Assembly: GCA_041660525.1 (NCBI GenBank)
Contig: JBAZWD010000013.1
Span: 1-52,925 of the forward strand
Direction of reading: 5' to 3'
Origin: JABCZS01 sp041660525
Lineage (GTDB): Bacteria > Pseudomonadota > Gammaproteobacteria > JABCZS01
DNA length: 52,925 bases
In this document: in pieces, positions 1 to 8,021 of the stretch
Layout of the letters: each line of letters begins with the position of its first letter
Position numbering within the stretch: position 1 is the first letter of the stretch
Notes under the pieces: model-generated
What the model saw: the letters and a program-made list of their open reading frames with translations, nothing else
What the model was told of the DNA's origin: nothing
The model's database searches: none
Translations under genes and position numbers: made by a program

Positions 1-533
1 GGATCAATGACATTTCTACCGCCAAATTCAATTAAAATTTCAGGCTTTAAATATTTATTTTCTTGCGCAGTAACAGACTGATAGCTTATCCATACTTGCT
101 CACCTGTTTCATCAGCCTTGACTTCATATTGATGCGAATTGGGCAAACTCTTTAATTCATTTTTAAAATAAGGAACAACTGTGTTATAGCTATACTCTTT
201 CACATGAGATTTAAGAAGATCACTAAATTTCCTCATTTGATTATTGCTTACATTTTCGCCAAAAGGATCAAATATTTTATTAAAATGACGATAATCAAGT
301 GTGATATCAATGTCTTCTGAAAACCGGTTAATGATGTTGTAAACTTTAGAAAGAGATGTGCCACCCTTAAATGCCATAGGATGTGCATCAGGCATATTAA
401 ATAATTTCTCCAATGCCCAGCAAACCCAAATATCTTTTTCAAGCACATGCTCTGTTTTATTAAGTTGTATTGAGGCTGATTTTAAAATAGTTTTTTGATC
501 TTGTTTATTTAATTCAAAATAATTTTCCTGCAT
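1..533 (-). CDS. abiEii: AbiEii-type nucleotidyltransferase toxin (partial, C-terminus outside window)
   Basis: This is an open frame running from an ATG at 533 off the left edge, so only the first 177 residues are present. It shows the signature of the AbiEii/AbiGii nucleotidyltransferase family: GGTSLSK at about residues 57-63, followed by FSEDIDIT at about 71-78. These form the nucleotidyltransferase core, with the two Asp residues of the DxD-like motif. In the known family the protein is the toxin of type IV toxin-antitoxin modules, gives abortive infection, and transfers NMP to RNA targets. The ATG overlaps the stop of the upstream antitoxin gene (TAATG), so the two are translationally coupled. 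The usual length is about 250-300 residues. Confidence in the family is high; activity cannot be judged without the missing part. Confidence 0.88.
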   Translation of the reverse strand, partial: MQENYFELNKQDQKTILKSASIQLNKTEHVLEKDIWVCWALEKLFNMPDAHPMAFKGGTSLSKVYNIINRFSEDIDITLDYRHFNKIFDPFGENVSNNQMRKFSDLLKSHVKEYSYNTVVPYFKNELKSLPNSHQYEVKADETGEQVWISYQSVTAQENKYLKPEILIEFGGRNVID

Positions 534-1132
534 TATAATCCTCTGTTATATTGTTCTACTGCCTCACTCATCCATGCTGGCATAGAGCAAGCACGCAATG
601 TTTCAAATTCTTTTTTACTCATTCCTTTACGAATTTTATTTAAAATTGATGTATTCAACTGCTCTTTACCAAGGTACCATAATAACGCTAAAATATTTCC
701 TATTTTTTTACCAGCACACTGTAGTCTTTGGTGATTAGACGTATGAATAAATTTTACTTTTAATTCACCAATGCGAATGACACGCGTTGTACCGCTTGTA
801 TAATAAACAGGCTGTATTGGAACTTGTGTACTGATTTTAAATTGATTTGCAGCTACTGCGCCATGTAATTGTATAGTTTCGCCATTTTTCTTAGCAATTA
901 AATTGATTATTTTGGAAATTTCTGGTGAAACTTTACCCACGAAGCGATTATATTCTGGGCGTACAAATATCCCTGGACGTAATCTTTGGATTAAGCCTTC
1001 ATTCACCAAACGTGACAATGTTTTATCAATCACTGTGCGTGCATATCCTGCTTTAATAAAAACCTCTGTGCTAAAGAGCTGGCCTTGTTTAAAGCGAAAT
1101 ATATGTAGTTTTATCTTTTCTGCAATTGACAT
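533..1132 (-). CDS. abiEi: AbiEi-like antitoxin / winged-helix regulator (DUF6088-type)
   Basis: The protein is 199 residues. The N-terminus (about 1-70) reads as a winged helix, with the wing ending GLIQRLRPGIFVRPEY, typical of AbiEi antitoxins and DUF6088 proteins. The C-terminal part (about 80-199) matches the family's second domain. In the family it represses its own promoter and neutralises AbiEii. I chose the ATG at 1132 rather than an upstream codon at 1213 because AAGAGGTC sits correctly before it and the predicted promoter at 1151-1180 lies inside the longer version. It is directly coupled to the toxin gene downstream. Confidence 0.85.
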   Translation of the reverse strand: MSIAEKIKLHIFRFKQGQLFSTEVFIKAGYARTVIDKTLSRLVNEGLIQRLRPGIFVRPEYNRFVGKVSPEISKIINLIAKKNGETIQLHGAVAANQFKISTQVPIQPVYYTSGTTRVIRIGELKVKFIHTSNHQRLQCAGKKIGNILALLWYLGKEQLNTSILNKIRKGMSKKEFETLRACSMPAWMSEAVEQYNRGL

Positions 1133-1150
1133 ATTGACCTCTTGTCCGAA

Positions 1151-1180
1151 ATTATAGCATATCTTCTGACATTGTAGCAA
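1151..1180 (-). promoter_or_regulatory. Likely sigma-70 promoter of abiEi-abiEii
   Basis: On the minus strand, TTGCTA (1180-1175) and TATAAT (1156-1151) are 18 bp apart, about 20 bp upstream of the Shine-Dalgarno sequence. This is a good match to the vegetative consensus. It has no experimental support. Confidence 0.5.
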
Positions 1181-1363
1181 CAATCTTATCGCTAATAAGT
1201 TTTTATAAATCAAAGGGTAATGTATTAAGACGTTACAACAACTAAAGCATATCTTATTGTTTTTATTAACTTTGACACAAATTTGGCACAGTGGGATAGT
1301 AATTGCAACTAAAGAATGTTAACTACAACTCTTTAACATATTGTTTTTATTATATTTTAAATT

Positions 1364-1529
1364 GGGTCGTGATGGATTCGAACCATCGACCAGCGGATTA
1401 AAAGTCCTTATGAGCCAAATATAGTATTATATAAATCAATAGCTTGCGGCCTCTCTACCACCTCAAGACCGCCAAAAGCGGCCTAAATACGCCATAAACC
1501 GCGGTGCATTGACACAATTTTGGCACAGT
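1364..1529 (-). repeat. tRNA-Lys 3' half plus att-like direct repeat, copy A
   Basis: On the minus strand, 1407-1364 reads as the anticodon loop (CTTTTAA), variable region, T-arm (GGTTCGAATCC) and acceptor 3' strand of a tRNA-Lys(UUU). The 5' half is absent and no CCA is encoded, so this is an integration scar (attL/attR type) and not a functional tRNA. The adjoining sequence to 1529 (ending in TTGGCACAGT) aligns along its length with 7501-7638, including GCGGNTTAAAAGTCCT, TATATAAATCAA and the AAACCGYGGTGC block. Such sequence next to a tRNA 3' end is typical of elements that use tyrosine integrases. The segment 1214-1363 shows nothing else recognisable. Confidence 0.7.
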
Positions 1530-1631
1530 CAAAGTATCAAAACTTATATGGGGCAAAGGAGCTTAAAACTTAGTATACGCATACCATAGGCTATTTCAAT
1601 AAAGTTTTTTTGCCATTATTTAATCTATATG

Positions 1632-1650
1632 TTACACTTATTAAGTGTAA
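1632..1650. promoter_or_regulatory. Palindromic operator of the RelE/HigA module
   Basis: TTACACTTA-T-TAAGTGTAA is a perfect inverted repeat with 9-bp arms and a 1-bp centre, ending 16 bp before the toxin ATG. Palindromes in this position are normally bound by the antitoxin's HTH domain for autorepression; the binding here is inferred. Confidence 0.6.
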
Positions 1651-1666
1651 ATAAAAGTCAGAGACG

Positions 1667-1954
1667 ATGGATATATTTGAGGTCATTCTTTCAAAGAAGG
1701 TAGAAAAAACTCTTGTCGAGCTACCCGCTCATATTACCTTGAAATTATTAGGATGGGTTAAAACTGTTAAAGAATTTGGGCTAAATGCCACTAGAAAAAT
1801 TCCAGGCTATCACGACGAGCCGGTTAAAGATAAAGCTCGTAAAGGACAACGCACAATACGGCTAAACAAAGGCTATCGTGCCTTTTACGTTATTGATGAA
1901 AACCAAGAAATACATTTTATTGAAGTGATTGAGGTAAATAAACATGAGTACTAA
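1667..1954 (+). CDS. RelE/HigB-family toxin
   Basis: The protein is 95 residues, a normal size for a RelE/ParE-superfamily toxin. It opens with helices built around LSKKVEKTLVELPAHIT. It ends in the typical strand series with GQRTIRLNKGYRAFYVID and a final IEVIEVNKHEY. In the family it is a ribosome-dependent mRNA interferase held inactive by the partner antitoxin. AGAGACG precedes the ATG. The reading frame overlaps the next gene by 11 bp, and the toxin-first order is that of higBA modules. Which RelE subfamily it belongs to, and whether it is active, cannot be told from sequence alone. Confidence 0.75.
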   Translation: MDIFEVILSKKVEKTLVELPAHITLKLLGWVKTVKEFGLNATRKIPGYHDEPVKDKARKGQRTIRLNKGYRAFYVIDENQEIHFIEVIEVNKHEY

Positions 1955-2276
1955 AAAAACAAGAGCCACCCCTAAGAGCGATAAAACTATTACTACGCTC
2001 GAAAAAATCGCCAAAATTAAATTAACTCTTGGTAGTTTTATATGGTCTATTCGCGAAGGCGAGGAAATGTCACAGCGGGAGTTTGGGAAATTACTTGGTG
2101 TATCCAGCCAATATATATGCGATATAGAGCATGGCCGTAAAATTATAAGCCCTAAAGCAGCAGCCGAGTTTGCTGAAAAATTAGGATACTCTCCTCTACA
2201 GTTTGTTAAGCTTGCCTTACAAAGCGAGCTTGATCAATACGGATTAGATTTTAAAGTAGACATAAAAGCAACCTAA
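1944..2276 (+). CDS. Xre-family antitoxin (HigA-like)
   Basis: The protein is 110 residues. A Cro/C1 helix-turn-helix lies at about residues 35-90 (GEEMSQREFGKLLGVSSQYI then DIEHGRKIISPKAA), where SQREFGKLLGVSSQYI holds the two DNA-binding helices. It starts inside the toxin gene (ATGAGTACTAA overlap), so the two are co-translated. In the family it neutralises the toxin and binds the operon's palindrome, here 1632-1650. The lysine/threonine-rich N-terminus (about 1-25) probably contacts the toxin. Confidence 0.8.
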   Translation: MSTKKTRATPKSDKTITTLEKIAKIKLTLGSFIWSIREGEEMSQREFGKLLGVSSQYICDIEHGRKIISPKAAAEFAEKLGYSPLQFVKLALQSELDQYGLDFKVDIKAT

Positions 2277-2286
2277 TCTAAGGCCT

Positions 2287-2326
2287 TGCTATCATCCCTC
2301 TTATCTCATGATAAAGGAAGATAGCA
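2287..2326. repeat. Nested inverted repeat after the TA module
   Basis: TGCTATC (2287-2293) pairs with GATAGCA (2320-2326). Inside it TTATC (2301-2305) pairs with GATAA (2310-2314). It follows the antitoxin stop by 10 bp and could be an RNA hairpin ending the transcript, but there is no clear U-tract, so terminator function is uncertain. Confidence 0.35.
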
Positions 2327-2397
2327 TAGATAAAATTTGCCCCATAGCTAACACTGGCATCGATTTCAATGTCCCGAGCTATGATTAAAAGGTTTAA

Positions 2398-2655
2398 GAA
2401 GATAATCGCGTATCTACTGAAGCCTTTTATTATCGAACTTATAATGGTGCAGAAATTGACTTAATACTTCAAGGTAGTTTTGGTGTTCTCCCTATTGAAA
2501 TTAAATACGGTACTCGTGTTCATTTGCGACAATTGCAATCACTGAGTCAATTTATTGATGAACAAAAATTACCTTTTGGCTTGTTAATTAATCAAAGCGA
2601 CCATCTTGAATGGATAACAGATACAATTTTGCAAGTTCCTGTGGGATATTTGTAA
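2398..2655 (+). pseudogene. C-terminal remnant of a DUF4143 AAA-type ATPase
   Basis: About 85 codons are open after stops at 2386 and 2395, with no start codon or ribosome-binding site. The translation contains GAEIDLIL, then GVLPIEIKYG, LRQLQSLSQF and LPFGLLINQSD. This is the D...E-x-K (PD-(D/E)XK-like) C-terminal domain of DUF4143 ATPases, which are frequent in genomic islands. The N-terminal AAA domain is missing, so this is a decay product of a formerly larger gene of about 380-450 codons. Confidence 0.7.
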
Positions 2656-2678
2656 AGAAATCAAGCTTGATCTCATCG

Positions 2679-5093
2679 TTATATTTTCAATATATATTTC
2701 TCTATACGAATTTTATTATCGCTCAGCTGCTGTGCAGGATTTTTAATTTTTTCGATCCTGGGTTCTTTTTTACCTGCATCATACAGATGAAAAATACGGT
2801 AGCGAGATGCGCTTTGTTGCATTTGTTGCCACTCCAAGCGAGGCAATTCCACAGTATCTTTTTCGCTGGATTTTGTTGATTTTACTTCGATATAGCGTTC
2901 ATCATTCTTGTATCCTTGGCGTGTGATTTGAATATCATAGTGCGCACCGCTTTCTCCATTTTTATTCATCCAAGTCACAGTGATTGTTAAAGGAGATTTT
3001 TGCTGAGATTTAGGGTGTTGTAAGACTACTATTTTGAAGCCAGTATCCGTTTCTATCGCTTGTACACCATATTTATTTTGATAGTCACTTTTCAATTTAT
3101 TATAAACTGTTTTTTCACCCCAGTTTCCAATGGCTACAGATTCATTGCCTTGTGGACTCATCATGACTGGAATGGGCGTGACGAGTGTTCTTGCTGCAGT
3201 CACACTCGATGAGCTTGCTGTAGCAGAAGATGCGCTGGGCAAACTAGGTGTAGAAATGAGGGGTAAATTGTTATTCCCCAGCACTGTGGGTTCTATTTTT
3301 TGTAATCTCACTCGGTCATAATTAAGTGCATCTGGAGTGAATTCAGGGATAAATCCTGCTTCATTAAAGGCCGGCAATAAATTTTTAGCGGCTGCGCTGG
3401 TTGAAGGTGTACTTCCACTCACCTGCGAGATTGTTGGGCCTGTAGAAATCTCAAGTGCGGAGATTTGCCGCAATTGCGGTGGTGGAGTTTTTGCTTCTAT
3501 GTTCGTCACAACCTGCGCCTCGGTCATGATGGTTTGCAAAATTGTTTTAGCAGCAATTAAGCGAGGAGCAGCAATATTTTGCGCTTGCAAACCTTCATTT
3601 AAATCTTTGAGTAATGTGTCTTCATTGAACTGTGCATAAGGATCCAAATGGCCTTCTTCTTTAACATAATCTACTAAATCCATTTCATGTTTTTTCAAAT
3701 TCAGATACGCTCTCAGTTGCTTTATCAGTTCATTGCGTAGTGACTTTTGGATGCCTCTAGTCAATGCTCCAGGTGCTTGTCTTAGATACAATGCGTTAGT
3801 CGCCATATAACTTGAGATAGGTTCATGGCTAAAGCCAGTTTGTATAGCAAGCACAGGCGCTTGCTTTACTTGCAGTGGATGAATTTTTTTAAATAGATCT
3901 TCAATGACAACTTGAATGTCTATGTTATCTGTATGCGCACGAATCACAGCAATATAAGGCACCATAAGCATTAAACAGCGTTGAATATTAGGAATCTCTT
4001 GTGGTTGTGGTTGTGGTTGTGCTTGTGCTTGTGTTTCATTAAATATAATTTTTTGATTGGGATCAATGAAGAGTTTGCATAAGGTTTGCATCTGAGATTC
4101 ATTCAATTCATTTAGACGCTTTAACCACACCGAAGAATTCAGTGGTACATCCTGTGCGGTATATCGCAATTTGATACTTAAATAAAATTCATTATTAACT
4201 GCCATCAAATAGCATTCGGACGCTTCAATCTTTATTCGTTGCTCATCTTCAAACGATAAGGACAAATGGGATAATTGCTTTACCGTTTCTTGATAAATAC
4301 TTGCTCTACTGGCTTGAGGATAAACAAGCATATTTTTTAATATATATAAGATATCTGTTAAATCTAATTTTGTTTTAAAACCCAATTTTTCTGCTTGTTC
4401 TGGTGTCATAGACACATCAGGCAGTTGTACAACAGCACTTGGTTTATGCGCTAAAAACTGCTGAAAATAAGGCGCATATAGCTGATGGGCGACATAGTAC
4501 CGCCCGTCACAGGCTAAAATATTGGCTTGCTGCCGAAGATAATAATACAAAGGTGATCGTATATTGGCTGATCCATGTCCTGACATTTTGTATTGCGCAC
4601 TCTCTAATGCAGGCTCAACTTCTTGCCAAGCATTGACTAATGCTTGCCAAAAATGCTTGGCATACCTTGGTTTTGTTTTTAAGTAACGCATAAAGGGCAC
4701 GAATACAAATTCTCTCACTTCATGATTTTCAGGTTTGGTGGAGTGCTGTGCTATTCGTGCGTCATTGGTATTAGTCAACCCCCTAAAATACCCAGCTAAG
4801 TCTGCAGAAAAATCCTCTTCGAGTTTACCGCGCGTAGAATGTTTAACTCTAACAGCAGTAATATGCTGATGCACCCCTATTTCACATAAAAATTCACGCC
4901 ACTTCTCTAACTCTTGATCATTTTCAATATAGTCTGGGGTAATATAAATATCTTCTTCACTCATTTCATGCTGTAGCTGCAATTGTGGTTGGTAGCGATC
5001 AGATAAATAACATTCACTGGGCCGCTTCAGGGTTCCTTGTGTAGTCAACAATTTAATGCCATGAAGCGCTTGTATATGTTTGTCACTAAGCAA
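2679..5093 (-). CDS. DUF3883 nuclease-like C-terminal half of a NOV/sacsin-type protein
   Basis: The protein is 804 residues if translation began at a TTG (5093) with no convincing ribosome-binding site. The last 150 residues are a DUF3883 domain: GNWGEKTVYNKL, then HYDIQITRQG, then ERYIEVKST. The Asp and the E-x-K are the expected PD-(D/E)XK residues, and an LEW motif follows. Ahead of it lie Gln/Pro-rich (QAQAQPQPQPQ) and Ser/Ala-rich linkers, about residues 330-350 and 560-640. The frame continues upstream of TTG without a stop into a T7 run, where a -1 shift joins it to the GHKL ATPase ending at 5108. I read it as the C-terminal portion of a single protein of about 1,390 residues. NOV-DUF3883 proteins are commonly found in defence islands; the target is unknown. 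Confidence 0.75.
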   Translation of the reverse strand: MLSDKHIQALHGIKLLTTQGTLKRPSECYLSDRYQPQLQLQHEMSEEDIYITPDYIENDQELEKWREFLCEIGVHQHITAVRVKHSTRGKLEEDFSADLAGYFRGLTNTNDARIAQHSTKPENHEVREFVFVPFMRYLKTKPRYAKHFWQALVNAWQEVEPALESAQYKMSGHGSANIRSPLYYYLRQQANILACDGRYYVAHQLYAPYFQQFLAHKPSAVVQLPDVSMTPEQAEKLGFKTKLDLTDILYILKNMLVYPQASRASIYQETVKQLSHLSLSFEDEQRIKIEASECYLMAVNNEFYLSIKLRYTAQDVPLNSSVWLKRLNELNESQMQTLCKLFIDPNQKIIFNETQAQAQPQPQPQEIPNIQRCLMLMVPYIAVIRAHTDNIDIQVVIEDLFKKIHPLQVKQAPVLAIQTGFSHEPISSYMATNALYLRQAPGALTRGIQKSLRNELIKQLRAYLNLKKHEMDLVDYVKEEGHLDPYAQFNEDTLLKDLNEGLQAQNIAAPRLIAAKTILQTIMTEAQVVTNIEAKTPPPQLRQISALEISTGPTISQVSGSTPSTSAAAKNLLPAFNEAGFIPEFTPDALNYDRVRLQKIEPTVLGNNNLPLISTPSLPSASSATASSSSVTAARTLVTPIPVMMSPQGNESVAIGNWGEKTVYNKLKSDYQNKYGVQAIETDTGFKIVVLQHPKSQQKSPLTITVTWMNKNGESGAHYDIQITRQGYKNDERYIEVKSTKSSEKDTVELPRLEWQQMQQSASRYRIFHLYDAGKKEPRIEKIKNPAQQLSDNKIRIEKYILKI

Positions 5094-5107
5094 CTGCTGT
5101 TTGTGTA

Positions 5108-6850
5108 TTAAAAAAACAAATCGTAATATCGCAATAGAATTTTTTGATTTATCTCATTTTTTTCAATTAGCTGAAGAACATGGCCTTCAAACACAGAGAT
5201 GGCATCACATTTTTGAGTGCCCAGACTCTCTAGCCAAGCTTGAATTTGGCCAGCTTCAGGACCTTGCAACAAAGAAGGATGGATGATGGGGATATTAATG
5301 CCTGTGGGGATAGTAAAGTTTTGTGGCGGAAAATAAGTTTTTGCAGGTGCATCCAATATCGCTTGATTGGTTAATACAAATTTTCTATGCGGCAGGTGTT
5401 TTTCGTCATGCTTCGCCTTATAGTGCGAGCTGCGTCCATCGTGCAGTAAAAATAAAATCAATTTCTTATTTTCAGCAATCAGATGCAAAGCAATGCTATC
5501 CAGGCTTTCAATCAAGAATGCAAAAGTAAAGCGTGTGGTATCGGTGAGATTTTCTGTACCCAGCAACTCTTTTGCAGCCACATCTTTCTCAGCATAAGAG
5601 AAATTCAAAAAATCATGGCGTAAGCCACTTTCATCTACCATGCAGCGTGCTAAAGTGGTGAGCAGGCCGTTAACGCTAGGTATAAATCGATAACTTGTGC
5701 TGCCACTCTCAAATCCTTGTTGATAGCTGTGCTGCATTTTCTCACTGAGATTATTCACTGTTCTGAGTGGTAGCCATTGCAATATATGCGGCCTAAATGC
5801 TATGTGCTGTTGCGACACATTTTGTAGCCATTCAAATGCTAAATGACCTATCCATTGGATTAAATAATGATTCCATGCTTTATCTTGTAATTGCGTGCGA
5901 TCGGTAGTGGGTAAAAAATCTGCATTGACATGAAAAGGCAAACCAGCAAAGACTTGCGTAGGCAGGAAATTATATAACCGCCCTTTGCTAGCGATAGGCG
6001 CGTCATTTTCAAGGAGACCAGCAAATTCTAATTGAAATGTACCCGCTTTTTTCAATTTTTCTGGGCACTCATAATCCCCCATTTCTTGCAAAACGGATTT
6101 TATTTTCTCATCAATTAAATAAGTTTTATTCTGCACCTGCCATTTTTGGAACAAGTCCTCATTAATATTTAAATCAACTATGCTTCCATTAGAAATTTTT
6201 TGTATGACATGATTATGATTAATCCGCATGATTGAGGTATGTCGCAAAAATAACAAGATATCGGGTTCATTTTGAATAGCAGCCAAATCTTGTTGTAAAG
6301 ATAGCACGTTAGTGATCTTAAACATGAAGATGACTTTATTGCGATCACAATATTTTTCTAAATCTTTCCCTAGCGGCATGCCTTCTGTCCAAATAGGAAT
6401 CATTTGCCAAGGATAGGGTTTATCTTTAGGCGCGGCTTTCCATTGCGCGTGATCTCTATCAAATAAAAAAGAATATCCACCTGAGATAATCTGTGCTGCT
6501 GAGCAAATACTAAAAATCGCTTTAAAACCTACACCTTTATAGCCTGTTTGCTGCATGTTAGTGATTTTATCGCGATGCTCTTGTTGACCATATTCACAGA
6601 TTTTCGCGACATCGGTCGAGGTAAACTGCCTACCTGTGTGACGAACGATTAATACATCGCCCACCAATATAAACTCTATCTCACCGGCGCCAGCATCATC
6701 AGCATTTTGCAATAATTCATAAAAAAATTTGCGCTGACCTTTAAATTGATTTTCTATATCCCGATTCAAGTTATGCGCAGTGGTCACAGAGTATTTATTG
6801 ACCTCTATGCTTTCTCGATGTAGCTGCAAAATATGCTCTTGGGGTGTCAT
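5108..6850 (-). CDS. GHKL (NOV/sacsin-like) ATPase, N-terminal half
   Basis: The protein is 580 residues. The HSP90-like GHKL ATPase fold is plain at about residues 30-190. The N-box is FFYELLQNADDAGAGE (E, N and D for Mg-ATP), the G1-like loop is VRHTGRQF, and the G2 motif is TGYKGVGFKAIF. Sacsin/NOV proteins in bacteria couple this ATPase to DUF3883 or other nuclease domains. AAGGAAATTTAA before the ATG is a good ribosome-binding site. The frame ends at TAA 5110-5108, made by TTG TTT TTT TAA. Re-reading one T gives TTA ATA CAC and enters the downstream DUF3883 frame. It is either a broken gene, a slippage site or a sequencing indel. The flanking AbiE and TA genes support a defence role (inference). 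Confidence 0.8.
   Translation of the reverse strand: MTPQEHILQLHRESIEVNKYSVTTAHNLNRDIENQFKGQRKFFYELLQNADDAGAGEIEFILVGDVLIVRHTGRQFTSTDVAKICEYGQQEHRDKITNMQQTGYKGVGFKAIFSICSAAQIISGGYSFLFDRDHAQWKAAPKDKPYPWQMIPIWTEGMPLGKDLEKYCDRNKVIFMFKITNVLSLQQDLAAIQNEPDILLFLRHTSIMRINHNHVIQKISNGSIVDLNINEDLFQKWQVQNKTYLIDEKIKSVLQEMGDYECPEKLKKAGTFQLEFAGLLENDAPIASKGRLYNFLPTQVFAGLPFHVNADFLPTTDRTQLQDKAWNHYLIQWIGHLAFEWLQNVSQQHIAFRPHILQWLPLRTVNNLSEKMQHSYQQGFESGSTSYRFIPSVNGLLTTLARCMVDESGLRHDFLNFSYAEKDVAAKELLGTENLTDTTRFTFAFLIESLDSIALHLIAENKKLILFLLHDGRSSHYKAKHDEKHLPHRKFVLTNQAILDAPAKTYFPPQNFTIPTGINIPIIHPSLLQGPEAGQIQAWLESLGTQKCDAISVFEGHVLQLIEKNEINQKILLRYYDLFF
5110..5116 (-). other. T7 homopolymer at the frame break
   Basis: Seven consecutive T on the minus strand end the ATPase frame. 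A -1 change of frame here, equal to one extra T, continues as L-I-H-K-Q-Q straight into the DUF3883 protein. The site could allow transcriptional or ribosomal slippage, or be a mutation or assembly error. Confidence 0.7.
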
Positions 6851-6911
6851 TTAAATTTCCTTCAATCATTTAAATAATTAACTTGAAGCCGGCTTAATCC
6901 CATCGCATCAA

Positions 6912-7304
6912 CTAGCTGAAACTTAAATAAGCTGAGTTATTCACATTTACATTTCCGCTTTCGCTAATCTTATTCCCAGCAAGATTAAGCGTGGTTAACC
7001 TGGTATTATTTAAGAAAAATTTTGCACCCTTGCCAGTTAAGTTGTGGCTATGTAAATCCAAATGAGTTAATTTGGTTTTAGCCAATACTTCTGCGCTTTT
7101 ATCTCCTATCTTAGATTCCCTGGAGCTTATCATAAGCCAATTTAAAGATTTAATAGGCGCGATAACGGCAACGCCTGCGTCAGTAATATCACAGTATTCC
7201 AAGGTCAAGGTTTCAATATTAGATTTATTCTCTCCCATGGCTGCAATCCCACCTACACTACCAAGATCACTGACTGTAACTTTGACATGTTTTAGTAACC
7301 CGAG
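6912..7304 (-). pseudogene. Leucine-rich-repeat protein, N-terminally truncated
   Basis: The frame is open from an in-frame TAA at 7307 to the stop at 6912. The first ATG is at 7238, without a clear ribosome-binding site, and recognisable LRR sequence continues upstream of it (VTVSDLGSVGGIAAMGENK). There are four to five ribonuclease-inhibitor-like repeats, for example IETLTLEYCDITDAGVAVIA, LTHLDLHSHNLTGKGAKFF and LTTLNLAGNKISESGN. The 5' end is cut where an IS982-like remnant begins (about 7298). Eukaryote-like LRR proteins are common effector-type genes in Legionellales. This piece is probably non-functional, though a 108-residue product from 7238 is possible. Confidence 0.6.
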
Positions 7305-7541
7305 TTATGGGTTTGAAAAATAGTAGCTGATACACTAACATTTTGAAATCTTTCGCAAAAAAGGATTTTCAAGATGAAAGCGATGCACCAGCTAACGACT
7401 ATTTTCTGCCAAATTGATGATTTTTGCAATGAATTTGATAACCATATTGCGCATCTTTCGCTGCCGGCCCCTGAGTCGACACGACAGCACGGACCTGAAT
7501 GCGGTTTAAAAGTCCTAGGTGCTCAACATAAGTTTATATAA
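7298..7541 (+). mobile_element. IS982-like insertion sequence remnant
   Basis: The ATG at 7374 opens a frame whose first 35 residues (MHQLTTIFCQIDDFCNEF, then HLSLPAPES) are the standard N-terminus of IS982-family transposases. The presumed left end (ACCCGAGTTATGGGTTTG, about 7298) abuts the LRR fragment. After about 40 codons the transposase similarity stops, and the sequence passes into the att-like repeat copy B. The frame then ends at TAA 7539-7541. About 250 codons of the transposase are gone, so the element is dead. The exact left boundary is approximate. Confidence 0.6.
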
Positions 7542-7638
7542 ATCAAAGCCTTACAGCATGCTCTCTTTCTTTAAAACCGTCTTAAACCGCCCTAATACAC
7601 CACAAACCGTGGTGCGTTGGGACAGTTTTGGGGACAGT
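7501..7638 (-). repeat. att-like direct repeat, copy B
   Basis: This is an imperfect copy in the same orientation as 1393-1529: GCGGTTTAAAAGTCCT (tRNA-Lys anticodon-loop core), TATATAAATCAA, AAACCGTGGTGCGTTG and a terminal TTTTGGGGACAGT. Spacing of the blocks is conserved to within 1 bp over about 137 bp. Only the anticodon-side core of the tRNA sequence is kept; the T-arm is replaced by IS982-like sequence. Together with copy A it brackets about 6.1 kb. Confidence 0.65.
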
Positions 7639-7727
7639 AATAAAGCGCTTGGTAATTAAAAAAGTGAGCTTTTTATCATCGTTTTCTTACTCTAGTTTTT
7701 AATCCTATAGAAAAAACTTGGCTATTT

Positions 7728-8021
7728 TTATGCAGCCTTATCACTAATAATCACATCGATATGCTTACCTATATGTGCTAGCATAAGTACTAATTTATCG
7801 ATAGAAAATAACTCGATTTTCCCACCCATAATTTCATTAATCCGTGGCTGAGAAACCCCAAACACTTTTGCGGCTTGCGCTTGTGTTAAGTTATTTTCTT
7901 TAATATGTTCACTGATGGCCATCATTAAATGTGAGCGTATTTGTAAGTTTTCGGCTTCCTCAGCTGAAAACCCTATATCAAGGAAAACGTTTCCTGATGA
8001 TTTGGTGATTTTATTACTCAT
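7728..8021 (-). CDS. HTH antitoxin of a HigBA-like module
   Basis: The protein is 97 residues with an Xre-type helix-turn-helix at about 38-80 (NNLTQAQAAKVFGVSQPRIN, then GGKIELFSIDKLVLML). This form, with the NVFLDIGFSAEEAENL leader, is the usual antitoxin partner of phage Gp49-like HigB toxins. Its ATG overlaps the toxin stop (ATGA, 8018-8021), so the genes are coupled in toxin-antitoxin order. It probably represses from the palindrome at 8359-8380. Confidence 0.82.
   Translation of the reverse strand: MSNKITKSSGNVFLDIGFSAEEAENLQIRSHLMMAISEHIKENNLTQAQAAKVFGVSQPRINEIMGGKIELFSIDKLVLMLAHIGKHIDVIISDKAA

Noticed and set aside
903..1157. Plus-strand 84-codon open frame
   Set aside because: It lies antisense inside the AbiEi gene, with no ribosome-binding site or recognisable family.
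1364..1407. Functional tRNA-Lys gene
   Set aside because: Only the 3' half is present; the D-arm and 5' acceptor strand are replaced by unrelated sequence and no CCA is encoded.
3990..4035. Gln-Pro hexanucleotide repeat (QAQAQPQPQPQ) as a phase-variation tract
   Set aside because: It is a short, imperfect low-complexity linker in the DUF3883 protein; changes of one unit would keep the frame, so it would not switch expression.
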